Shown here: in pieces, positions 26,582-33,703 of the stretch | Numbering within the stretch: position 1 is the stretch's first letter | Layout of the letters: the number at the start of each line of letters is the position of its first letter | Source: Sorangium sp025924095 | GTDB lineage: Bacteria; Myxococcota_A; Polyangia; Polyangiales; Polyangiaceae | Reading direction: 5' to 3' | DNA length: 64,000 nt | Assembly (NCBI RefSeq): GCF_051521505.1 | Contig: NZ_CP150356.1 | Span: forward strand, 8,742,001-8,806,000 | The notes under the pieces: model-generated | What the model was told of the DNA's origin: nothing | Databases searched by the model: none | What the model saw: the letters and a program-made list of their open reading frames with translations, nothing else | Position numbers and translations under genes: made by a program

Positions 26582-28504
26582 CTACGTCCCCCCCGTCGGC
26601 TCCACCGCCCTCGCCGGCTCCACCGCTCTCGCCGGCAGCAGCGCCTCCACGCGGCGGATCAGCTCCGCAGGATCGATCGGCTTCGGCAGCACGCGGCCCC
26701 CGTGTGCTGCCAGGAACCGCCTGCTCGCCTCGCTCGTCCCGCCTCCGGTCATGAACAGCACCCGGTCCGCGAGCGCCGGCAGCTCCGCCTCGATCCACTC
26801 GTGGAGCTCGATCCCCGTGCCTTCCTGCATCACGAGGTCGCAGAGCACGACATCGAAGTCCGCATCCAGCCGGAGCGTCCTTTGCGCCAGGGCGCCCGAG
26901 GACACGCACACGACCTCGTGGGATGTCCCGAGGAGCCCCCGCAGCGCCCGCAGGATGAGCGGCTCGTCGTCCACGACGAGGATCCGGGCGCGCCGCGTCG
27001 GCCCCTCCTCGCGCGCCGGCGCGGGCAGCGCCGCGGGCTCCGCGCTCGTCCAGGCGGGCAGGCGGACGCGGACGCAGGTGCCCACGCCGGCCGTGCTGCG
27101 GATCTCGATGGTCCCGCCGCACGACTCGACGATGCTCCGGCAGATCGCGAGCCCGAGCCCCGTCCCCTCCCCCGCGCGCTTCGTGGTGAAGAACGGCTCG
27201 AACAGCCGGTGGATGTGCTCCTCGGCCACGCCACAGCCCGAGTCCACGATCTCCGCGACGACCTCGCGCCCCTGCTCGCGGGTGCGCACCTCGACGGCGT
27301 TGTCGGCGACGCGCCCCTCCCGGATGGACTGCGCCGCGTTGATCAGCAGGTTCACGAACACCTGCGTGAGGCGCCCCTCCGCCCCGCCCACGCGCGGGAC
27401 CGGGGCGAGCTCGCGCACCACGCGCGCGCGGTGCTTCATCTGGGCGTGGACGATGTTGAGCGCGCTCTCGAGCACCGCGTTGACGTCCGTCGGCCCGATC
27501 GCCTCGTTCGCCTCGCTGCGCGCGAACACCCCGAGATCCCGGACGATGTGCATCACCCGCGCCGCGCCGTGGCGGGCGTCGTCGAGCGGCTGGGCGAGCT
27601 GCTCGGTGGCCACCCCCTTGCCGGCCAGGCGCCGTATCTCGCGGGCGAGCAGCTCGAGGTTCGCCACCACGTAGGCGAGCGGGTTGTTGATCTCGTGGGC
27701 CACGCCCGCCGCCAGCTGCCCGACCGCGGCGAGCCGCTCGCTGCGCTCGAGCCGGAGCCTCAGCTCCTCCCCCCGGCGCCGCCCGGTCACGTCGCGCAGG
27801 AGCGCCATGCGCGAGGGCCGCCCCTGCCAGTCCACGTCGACCCAGCGAACATCGATGAAGACCGTGTGCCCGCCGAGCTCCAGGCTCGTCTCGCCGGCGA
27901 GCAGCGCCACCGGGCAGCCCCGCCCGGCGACGAGGCGCCCCTCGCCGAGCAGCGCCTCTGCAGCGGGGTTCGCGAACAGCACTGTGCCGCCGGGGTCCAG
28001 CACGATCACCCCGTCGGCGCTCCGGGCGATGAGCTGGTGGAGATTGGCCTCGTTCTCCCGGGCCTCCGCCATCGTGCGCGCGAGCTGCGTCACGAGCTGC
28101 TGGCGGCTGACCGCATAGCGGATGGCGCGCCACAGCGTGTCGGTGTCGAGGCTGCGCTTCACGAGGTAATCCTGCACCGAGGCGCCGAGCGCGCGCTCCG
28201 CGAGGCGGACGTCGTCGTGGCCCGTCAGCACCACGATGGGCACGTGGGGATCCACGTCCCGGACGCGCTCGACCACCTCGAGGCCCTCCCCGTCGGGCAA
28301 GGAGAGATCGAGGAGAACGACATCCCACCCTTCCTTCACGCGCGCGAGCCCTGCCGCGAGCGTCTCCGCGTGTGCGAGCTCGGCGCGCTGCCACGGCACG
28401 GCGTCGAGGTGGCTCTGCACGATCGAGGCGGCGATGGCGCTGTCCTCGATCAGCAGGAGGCGAAAGCACGGCGCTGGCGGAGCCCGGCTGGATTCGGCGG
28501 ACAT
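26582..28504 (-). CDS. Hybrid sensor kinase REC-PAS-HK-REC
   Basis: This 640-residue protein starts at ATG 28504, with AGGGGGG just upstream. Order: receiver 1 (about 14-135; LLDLSLPDGEG phosphoacceptor, VVLTGHDD), PAS (about 160-260), HisKA (VAHEINNPLAY with phosphorylated His, about 275-345), HATPase (NLLINAAQSI, DSGCGVAEE, GTGLGLAI; about 390-505) and receiver 2 (VLCDLVMQEGTG; about 520-625). A Pro/Val/Glu-rich tail repeats ARAVEP twice. There are no membrane segments, so it is a cytosolic phosphorelay component fed by another kinase through receiver 1. It is divergent from the RNA ligase gene, with only 95 bases between starts; the regulatory target is not visible. Confidence 0.92.
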   Translation of the reverse strand: MSAESSRAPPAPCFRLLLIEDSAIAASIVQSHLDAVPWQRAELAHAETLAAGLARVKEGWDVVLLDLSLPDGEGLEVVERVRDVDPHVPIVVLTGHDDVRLAERALGASVQDYLVKRSLDTDTLWRAIRYAVSRQQLVTQLARTMAEARENEANLHQLIARSADGVIVLDPGGTVLFANPAAEALLGEGRLVAGRGCPVALLAGETSLELGGHTVFIDVRWVDVDWQGRPSRMALLRDVTGRRRGEELRLRLERSERLAAVGQLAAGVAHEINNPLAYVVANLELLAREIRRLAGKGVATEQLAQPLDDARHGAARVMHIVRDLGVFARSEANEAIGPTDVNAVLESALNIVHAQMKHRARVVRELAPVPRVGGAEGRLTQVFVNLLINAAQSIREGRVADNAVEVRTREQGREVVAEIVDSGCGVAEEHIHRLFEPFFTTKRAGEGTGLGLAICRSIVESCGGTIEIRSTAGVGTCVRVRLPAWTSAEPAALPAPAREEGPTRRARILVVDDEPLILRALRGLLGTSHEVVCVSSGALAQRTLRLDADFDVVLCDLVMQEGTGIELHEWIEAELPALADRVLFMTGGGTSEASRRFLAAHGGRVLPKPIDPAELIRRVEALLPARAVEPARAVEPTGGT

Positions 28505-28599
28505 GAGTGACCCCCCTGGGTCTAAGGAGCTCAAAGGCCTTCCCGGAAGTCAAGCGTCTCGCACGCGCGGCGGCGCCATCGGCGCTATCGTCGGCGGGA

Positions 28600-29523
28600 A
28601 TGGAGTTCCTCCCCTTCCCCAAGATGCCGTGCCTCGGCGCGAGCGATGCCCCGACGTGGGTCGCGCTCGAGAAGATCCACGGCGCGCAGCTCGTAATCGG
28701 TGTCGACGCGGCCGGTGTCCGCTTCGGCAAGCGCAAGGAGTGGCTCCGGGACGACGACCCCTTCTTCGGCTGGCAACTCCTCCGCGCGTCGCTGCGGGAC
28801 GCCGCCCGCGCGGCGTTCGCGGCGGTCGGCGCGGAGCGGCTCGTCCTCTACGGTGAGCTCTTCGGCGGCGGCTACCCCCATCCGGACGTCCCCACGGGCG
28901 GCGTGATCCCGGTGCAGACCGGCGTCTGGTATGCGCCCGACCTGCGGTGGGCGCTCTTCGAGCTCCGCGCCGTCGCTGAAGGCGAGGACGCGTTCCTCGC
29001 CTTCAGCGAGGCGGCCGCCGTCGCCGCCGCCGCCGGGCTCATGATGCCCCCGCTCCTCGCCCGCGGGCGCAAGGCGGAGGTCGCCGCCCTGTCCGAGCGC
29101 TTCCCGTCGCGCGTCGCGTCCGTCCTGGGGCTGCCGCCGCTCGGTCCGGCCAATCTCGCGGAGGGGCTGGTCGCCAAGCCCGATGTCCGCATGCCCGCCG
29201 GCGCCTACATGGCCTTGAAGCGCAAGATCGCCGAGATGCGGGAGGACCGCTTCGACGAGAGCGCGCCGTGGGATCCGGAGCGCCCGGTCGATCTGCCCAC
29301 CCTGGTCCGCTGGGGCGAGCGGCTCGCGAACGGCCCGCGCCTGGCCTCCGCTGCCTCGAAGGTCGGGCGCCACGACCGCGCGACCCTCGACGAGGAGGCG
29401 GCCCTCGACGTGCTCGTGGACCTCGATGCGGCGTTCCCGGGCGCGATGAGCGCCCTCTCGCCCGAGGACGGCGATGCGCTCGAGCGCGCCGTCAGGGCGG
29501 CTATCGCGGGGCAGCAGCTCTAG
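28600..29523 (+). CDS. RNA ligase, T4 Rnl2-like nucleotidyltransferase
   Basis: I start at ATG 28600 (MEFLPFPKM), where homology begins; the frame extends 31 codons upstream into the divergent promoter. The 307-residue product shows the ligase motifs in order: motif I EKIHGAQLVIG (nucleotidyl Lys around residue 26), motif III-like LYGELFGGGYPH, motif IV AEGLVAKP and motif V-like MALKRKIAEM. EKIHG and GELFGGGYPH are hallmarks of the Rnl2 family, which seals nicks or breaks in RNA using ATP. The C-terminal 90 residues are an accessory domain I do not recognise. No polynucleotide kinase, RtcB or toxin gene lies beside it, so its substrate RNA is unknown. Confidence 0.85.
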   Translation: MEFLPFPKMPCLGASDAPTWVALEKIHGAQLVIGVDAAGVRFGKRKEWLRDDDPFFGWQLLRASLRDAARAAFAAVGAERLVLYGELFGGGYPHPDVPTGGVIPVQTGVWYAPDLRWALFELRAVAEGEDAFLAFSEAAAVAAAAGLMMPPLLARGRKAEVAALSERFPSRVASVLGLPPLGPANLAEGLVAKPDVRMPAGAYMALKRKIAEMREDRFDESAPWDPERPVDLPTLVRWGERLANGPRLASAASKVGRHDRATLDEEAALDVLVDLDAAFPGAMSALSPEDGDALERAVRAAIAGQQL

Positions 29524-29570
29524 ACGAGAGCGGTGCTCGGACGAGAAGAAGAACAGGAGAACAAGAACCG

Positions 29571-29720
29571 CCAAAGCTCCTGCCCGATGGGCGCATTGCG
29601 TACTTGCTGAAGACACCTCGGCGACGACGCACTCACCGCGTCATGAGTCCAATGGAGTTCATCGCCCGGCTCGCGGCTTTGATTCCTCCGCCGAAGATCC
29701 CGCGCCCGCGTCGCCGTGCG
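29571..29720 (+). mobile_element. IS91-family transposase C-terminal remnant
   Basis: From 29571 an open stretch reads LLPDGRIAYLLKTPRRRRTH, then VMSPMEFIARLAALIPPPKI. Despite substitutions this matches the well-known IS91/IS801 transposase C-terminal region (LPDGRVAYxLKxP ... PLEFLxRLAALVPPPR). The similarity dissolves after about 29720, and no N-terminal zinc finger or HUH/Tyr motif survives. It lies 47 bases after the RNA ligase stop and is part of a rearranged stretch. Confidence 0.62.
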
Positions 29721-29862
29721 CTCCCCCGGCGCTCTCAGCGAGGTCTCTCGTGCATGCCGACCCCACGGTGCGAGTTGAGCCGACCCCGATCTCGGTCTTG
29801 CACTCGGGCTCTGCGCCGCGCGCAGCGACCGGTTCTCGTGGCGCGCCTGGCTGGCGAGGATC

Positions 29863-30078
29863 ATGGCGGCGCTCGCCGGGGCGCTCGCGCTCTGCCCGGC
29901 CGTCATGGCGGCGCTCGATCCGTTCGGCGTGCGCGAGGCGAGCCTCGGCGCGTGGTCCCCCGGCGCCGCCACGCGCTACCTCGTCTGCTGGGGGCTCCAC
30001 GCCGGCGCTTACCTCGGCGTCCTCGTCGGCGTCTTCCTGGAGGGCCGACCCGCCCTCAGCCGATCGCCCCGGCCGTGA
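29863..30078 (+). CDS. Small membrane protein or C-terminal gene fragment
   Basis: This open frame of 71 codons from ATG 29863 encodes two hydrophobic segments, ALAGALALCPAVMAAL near the start and YLVCWGLHAGAYLGVLVGVF near residue 40-60. The same frame is open back to about 29778 without a better start, so it may be the end of a larger membrane protein whose front was lost to the adjoining IS91-type event. It ends 6 bases before a possible long start of lspA. I do not recognise the family. Confidence 0.42.
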   Translation: MAALAGALALCPAVMAALDPFGVREASLGAWSPGAATRYLVCWGLHAGAYLGVLVGVFLEGRPALSRSPRP

Positions 30079-30159
30079 AGTACGATGACGAGCTCATCCC
30101 ACACCGTCCTCTCTGGAGAGAGCGGGAATGACCCGCCGCGACCCTGCGTTCCGGCGGCC

Positions 30160-30651
30160 ATGGCGCGACGCGTGATGAGCTGGGTCCTGATCCTGTTCAC
30201 GATGGCCCTGGTGGGGTGCGATCACGCGACCAAGGCGGTCGCGCAGGCCGCGCTCGAGCGGCGAGCGCCCCTGTCGATCGTGCCGGGGGTGCTCGACCTC
30301 CGCTACGCCGAGAACCGCGACATGGCCTTCAGCCTGCTCCGGGGCATCCAGTCGCCGGCCAAGGTGGCGTTCCTCTTCGCGTGCTCGATGATCGTCCTCG
30401 GCGGGGTGATCCTGGGCTGGTGGCACAGCCGCCGCGCCTCGCTCGCCGAGCAGGCCGCGTACGCGCTCATCGTCGCCGGCGCGATCGGGAACGCGATCGA
30501 TCGCGCCGTCCGCGGGTACGTCATCGACTTCATCCACGTTCATCGCTGGCCGGTGTTCAACGTCGCCGACATCGCCCTCGTGGCGGGCGGGATCCTGCTC
30601 GGGATCGTGATGTTCAAGCGTGCGCGCCGGGAGCCGCGCGAGGTGTCCTGA
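30160..30651 (+). CDS. lspA: Lipoprotein signal peptidase (signal peptidase II)
   Basis: This 163-residue inner-membrane aspartic protease removes signal peptides from diacylglyceryl-prolipoproteins. It shows the family order: VGCDHATK near the N-terminus, ENRDMAFSLL, then GAIGNAIDRAVRGYVIDFI and FNVADIALVAG, with the two catalytic Asp residues in GNAIDR and NVAD. The usual NxGxAF motif reads NRDMAF here, so Gly is replaced by Asp. I prefer ATG 30160; the frame is open to an ATG at 30085, which would add 25 non-homologous residues, and neither has a good ribosome-binding site. Since the window encodes at least ten lipoproteins, LspA function matters, although this may be one of several paralogues. 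Confidence 0.88.
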   Translation: MARRVMSWVLILFTMALVGCDHATKAVAQAALERRAPLSIVPGVLDLRYAENRDMAFSLLRGIQSPAKVAFLFACSMIVLGGVILGWWHSRRASLAEQAAYALIVAGAIGNAIDRAVRGYVIDFIHVHRWPVFNVADIALVAGGILLGIVMFKRARREPREVS

Positions 30652-30660
30652 GCTCCGTTG

Positions 30661-30720
30661 ACACGAGGCGGCGTTCCCGGGCGCAATGCGCGCCTCCTCG
30701 CCCGAGGACAGCGAGGCGCC
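30661..30720 (+). repeat. Degenerate copy of the RNA ligase 3' end
   Basis: About 60 bases here align with 29430-29490 inside the RNA ligase gene. Both contain GCGGCGTTCCCGGGCGC and, a few bases on, CTCGCCCGAGGAC; roughly five in six positions agree by eye. The copy starts about 10 bases after the lspA stop and is not in an open frame. It shows that the end of the ligase gene was once duplicated on the far side of lspA, with the IS91-like relic lying between. Confidence 0.6.
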
Positions 30721-30800
30721 AGGACGCCATGAGAGAGGGAAGAGAGGAATGGTACGCCGGCGCGGCTGGCGGCGTCGGTTTCATTTCGACCCCAGTACGC

Positions 30801-30850
30801 TTCTGGCGTCCTTGGCGTCCTTGGCGCCTTGGCGCCTTGGCGCCTTGGCG
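30801..30850. repeat. Tandem 9-base CCTTGGCGC-type repeat
   Basis: Five near-identical units of the type CTTGGCGYC occur head to tail between lspA and the APH-fold gene. Their complement partly matches GGCGCCAGGACGCCA at 30714-30728, so the whole stretch can fold into an imperfect hairpin downstream of lspA. Similar purine/pyrimidine-biased repeats recur at 32203-32300. Confidence 0.6.
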
Positions 30851-30933
30851 GCTCATTCTCCTCTCGCGGAGCACCGCCGTCCGCCACGGATCTGAGCTCT
30901 CGACCCACGTCGGCCCTTCGCTATCATCGCCCG

Positions 30934-32136
30934 GTGCCGACCGAACCGCCGCGCCTCGTTCGACTCGTCCTCGTCACCAGGGCGGGAGAGCTCCTGGGCG
31001 CGCTGCCGCCCTATCCGGTCGCGATGCCGTGGTGGCAGGAGACCCAATCGGTCATCGAGGGAGCTCGCGAGCGCCACGGCATCGAGGTGACGGTCCTCCG
31101 GATGCTCGCCGCCGAGCTCCCGGTTCCCCACGGCGGCGCCGTCACCTACCTCGCGGAGACCGAGGCGCCGCCGCCGCCCGGCGTCGAGCCCTGGCGCGAG
31201 GCGCTCGACGATCACCCGCTCCGGCAGCCGTGGGCTCGGCCGGGCGGGCCTTCAGACGACCTCGCCTGGGCGGACTCGGTCCTGCGCGCTCGGGGCTTCG
31301 CGCGGACGGCGCCCGCCGAGCAGATCCGGAGCTGGAACCTGTCGAGCGTGTGGCGGCTCCGGGCCGGCGGCCAGACGGTCTGGCTGAAGCACGTCCCGCC
31401 GTTCTTGGGGCACGAGGGGGCCCTCATCGCGCGGCTCGCGGGCGGGCCCGTACCGGCGCTCCTCGGCCACGACGGCCGGCGGATCCTCATGCCGGAGATC
31501 CCGGGCGAGGATCTCTATCACGCCGAGCTGCCGATCCTGGAGCGGCTGGTCTCGCTGCTGGTCGACCTTCAGCACGGCGCGAGCCGGCAGGTCGGCGACC
31601 TCCTGGCGCTGGGGCTGCCGGACTTCCGCGCGCCAGCCCTGACACGGCTCATCGCCGGCGTGGTGGCCCGGACGCCCGGGCTGTGCGCCGGGGATCGGGC
31701 GACCCTCGGCGGATTCGTCGATGGCCTGCCCGAGCGCTTCGATCGCCTGGCCGAGACCGGGTTGCCCGACACGCTCGTCCACGGCGACTTCCATCCCGGC
31801 AACGCCCGCGGCGACGCGACGTCTGTCGCGCTGCTGGACTGGGGCGACAGCGGCATCGGGCACCCTCTGCTCGACCAGCCGGGGTTCCTCCAGCGGATCC
31901 CGCCCGGCGACATCGACCCGATCCGGAGCCTCTGGAGCCGCGCGTGGCGCGCCGCGGTCCCGGGCTCCGACCCCGAGCGCGCCGCCGAGCTGCTCGCCCC
32001 CGTCGCCGCTGCCCGCCATGCGGTCATCTTCCGCAAGTTCCTCGACGGCATCGAGCCGTCGGAGCACCCCTACCACGCCGGGGATCCGCTGGAGTGGCTC
32101 GAGCGAACAGCCGAGATGGTGCGCTCGCGCCCGTAG
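30934..32136 (+). CDS. Aminoglycoside phosphotransferase-fold kinase
   Basis: GTG 30934 gives 400 residues; the longer frame upstream only translates the tandem repeat. The N-terminal 120 residues are a separate region (PTEPPRLVRLVLVTRAGELL) of unknown function. From about 150 the protein follows the APH family: SSVWRLRAGGQTVWLKHVPP (ATP-binding Lys), VHGDFHPGN (catalytic Asp and following Asn) and LLDWGDSGIGHP (metal-binding Asp). Such enzymes phosphorylate antibiotics, choline or other small molecules; the substrate here is open. It stands alone between two repeat elements and converges with the truncated carotenoid oxygenase. Confidence 0.82.
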   Translation: MPTEPPRLVRLVLVTRAGELLGALPPYPVAMPWWQETQSVIEGARERHGIEVTVLRMLAAELPVPHGGAVTYLAETEAPPPPGVEPWREALDDHPLRQPWARPGGPSDDLAWADSVLRARGFARTAPAEQIRSWNLSSVWRLRAGGQTVWLKHVPPFLGHEGALIARLAGGPVPALLGHDGRRILMPEIPGEDLYHAELPILERLVSLLVDLQHGASRQVGDLLALGLPDFRAPALTRLIAGVVARTPGLCAGDRATLGGFVDGLPERFDRLAETGLPDTLVHGDFHPGNARGDATSVALLDWGDSGIGHPLLDQPGFLQRIPPGDIDPIRSLWSRAWRAAVPGSDPERAAELLAPVAAARHAVIFRKFLDGIEPSEHPYHAGDPLEWLERTAEMVRSRP

Positions 32137-32202
32137 AGCACCGAGAGAGCACCGAACACGTTAAAGTCCATGGAAGATCAGAGAATGGAAAGAGGACCGC
32201 AA

Positions 32203-32300
32203 GGGCGCGAGGGGCGCAAGGGGAAGAGGGGTGCAAGGGGAAGAGGGGAACAGATTTTTTCTCTGTTCCCTTGCGCGCCTCGCGCCCTTGCGCTCTCTCT
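32203..32300. terminator. Large imperfect inverted repeat, two-way terminator
   Basis: CCGCAAGGGCGCGAGGGGCG on the left pairs, with about two mismatches, with CGCCTCGCGCCCTTGCG on the right. At the tip GGGAACAGA (32246-32254) pairs perfectly with TCTGTTCCC (32262-32270) around a T-rich loop. It lies between the convergent APH-fold and carotenoid-oxygenase genes, the right place for a shared terminator. The purine-rich arms resemble the element after lspA and may be a family of intergenic hairpins. Confidence 0.65.
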
Positions 32301-32368
32301 CCTTCCCGCACTCCGTGTCCCTCCAGCTTTCTCCCCGGCGTATCCGGCGGGTGGCGCAACCTATTGAG

Positions 32369-33235
32369 CTAGGCCGCCGCGTCGGCGAGCCATTCGCCGT
32401 GGAGCCCCAGCGGGACGCGGCACGGCAGGCGGACGCGCGCCACGGGAGGCGACGCGAACCTCGACGCGTCGAGGACGACGAGCTCGGTCGCGGAGCCGTC
32501 GCGACGGTGGACGAACAGGAGGACCCACGCGTCGTCCTCGGCTGCGCTCCCCGGCCGCGGGGCGACGACGCACTCGCCGGGCATCGCGTCGCCCCCGACG
32601 TCGTGCAAGGCCGCGGCGCCTGTCTCGAGATCGTGCTGGCGCGCGACGGTTCGCGAGAAGCCGACGTCGGGGCCGAAGTCGCAGAGCTCGGTCGTGTAGG
32701 CGCGGCGATGGCGGGCGCCGACGACCGCCGGGTGCACGCGGGGGAAGTCGAGGAACCGCGGATCCAGCTCCGCCTCCGCGACACGGCCGCTGGAGAGGTC
32801 GAACGTGAACCGGTGAAGCGCGTGCGGCGCCATGATCCGCGGCGCGCGCACCGCGTCGAGCACGATCGCGCCGCCGTCCTCGAACGCGTTGACCGTGTGG
32901 CTGATCGTGCAGGGCGCGACATCGAACCATCGCATGTCCTCGTTGCCGCCGTCGCGGGGCAGGACACCGATGCGCGCGGGGAAGTCGTCGTCCCACCGGA
33001 GCGGCACAGGAGATCGCACGTCCCCGAGGAGCACCGGGAGCACGTAGAAGAGGACGTATCGTTCGGTGATGGCGAAATCGTGCATGAACGTCATCGCGGG
33101 GACGTCGAGCGCCGCGCGATGGACCACGCGGCCGGCGGCGTCCGCGCGGTGGTAGGTGAGATGCGGGCGCGAGGGCGCCTGAGAGAAGAAGAGGAGCTCG
33201 CCGGTGCGCGGACAGATCTTCGGATGAGCCGTCAT
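32369..33235 (-). pseudogene. Carotenoid oxygenase (RPE65 family) lacking its N-terminal third
   Basis: The 288-codon frame starts MTAHPKICPRTGELLFFS and matches carotenoid cleavage oxygenases from their first iron-ligand His onward: HPK, HDFAITERYVLF, SHTVNAFEDGG and PLGLHGEW carry all four His ligands. Full-length relatives have about 150-190 further residues in front. Here the homologous frame continues only through ALGGA before the ATG, then degenerates, with a stop about 100 bases upstream. The iron centre is complete on paper, but propeller blades are missing, so the product would probably not fold. I call it a truncated gene; expression cannot be excluded. Confidence 0.62.
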
Positions 33236-33703
33236 CGCGCCGCCGAGCGCACGGCCTGGCCGTGCTCCTGACGCAGGGGCAGCTCGGACGGTACGACAAG
33301 CCCGTCGAGGCGGCGCAGCTCGCGGGCCTGGTCAGCGGTTGGCTCATGGAGGGGCTCCAGCCGCGGCCGGCGGAGCCTCCTGTGGAGTCTCCTCCTGCGG
33401 CCCCACCCGCCCCCGCCAGCACAGCGCCCTCGGGATCGCGGCGACGAGCCGGACGGACGCGGGCATGACGGGCCTGCCGGCCCCGCCCAGAGAGCCGCTG
33501 CTCCGGCTGCGGCTACCGGACGAGCATTGGACGCACCGGTAGCCGGTCGCCGGTCGCCAGTCCCGCAGAGCGCTCGATCGCCGAATGCGTGCTCACGTGG
33601 CGCCGCTCCTTGCAGGCCGCCCCCCGTCTCCTGGTACACTGCGAGTCAGCGACGCTCTCTTCGAGCTGACGGCGGACGGGCGTCGAGGGAGGGGAACAGG
33701 GGT
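33236..33703. other. Rearranged stretch with orphan coding fragments
   Basis: On the plus strand 33262-33468 reads VLLTQGQLGRYDKPVEAAQL, then GLVSGWLMEGLQ, which looks like real protein text but belongs to no family I recognise. A 25-codon piece ending LRLPDEHWTHR (33466-33542) follows with an ATGA overlap. These fragments abut the broken 5' end of the carotenoid oxygenase, so a rearrangement junction probably lies near 33240. The last 60 bases hold the ribosome-binding region (GAGGGAGGGG) of the next gene. Confidence 0.4.

Noticed and set aside
30085..30159. Longer start of lspA at 30085
   Set aside because: The extra 25 residues are hydrophilic and unlike any LspA N-terminus, and no better ribosome-binding site is gained. 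It is not fully excluded.
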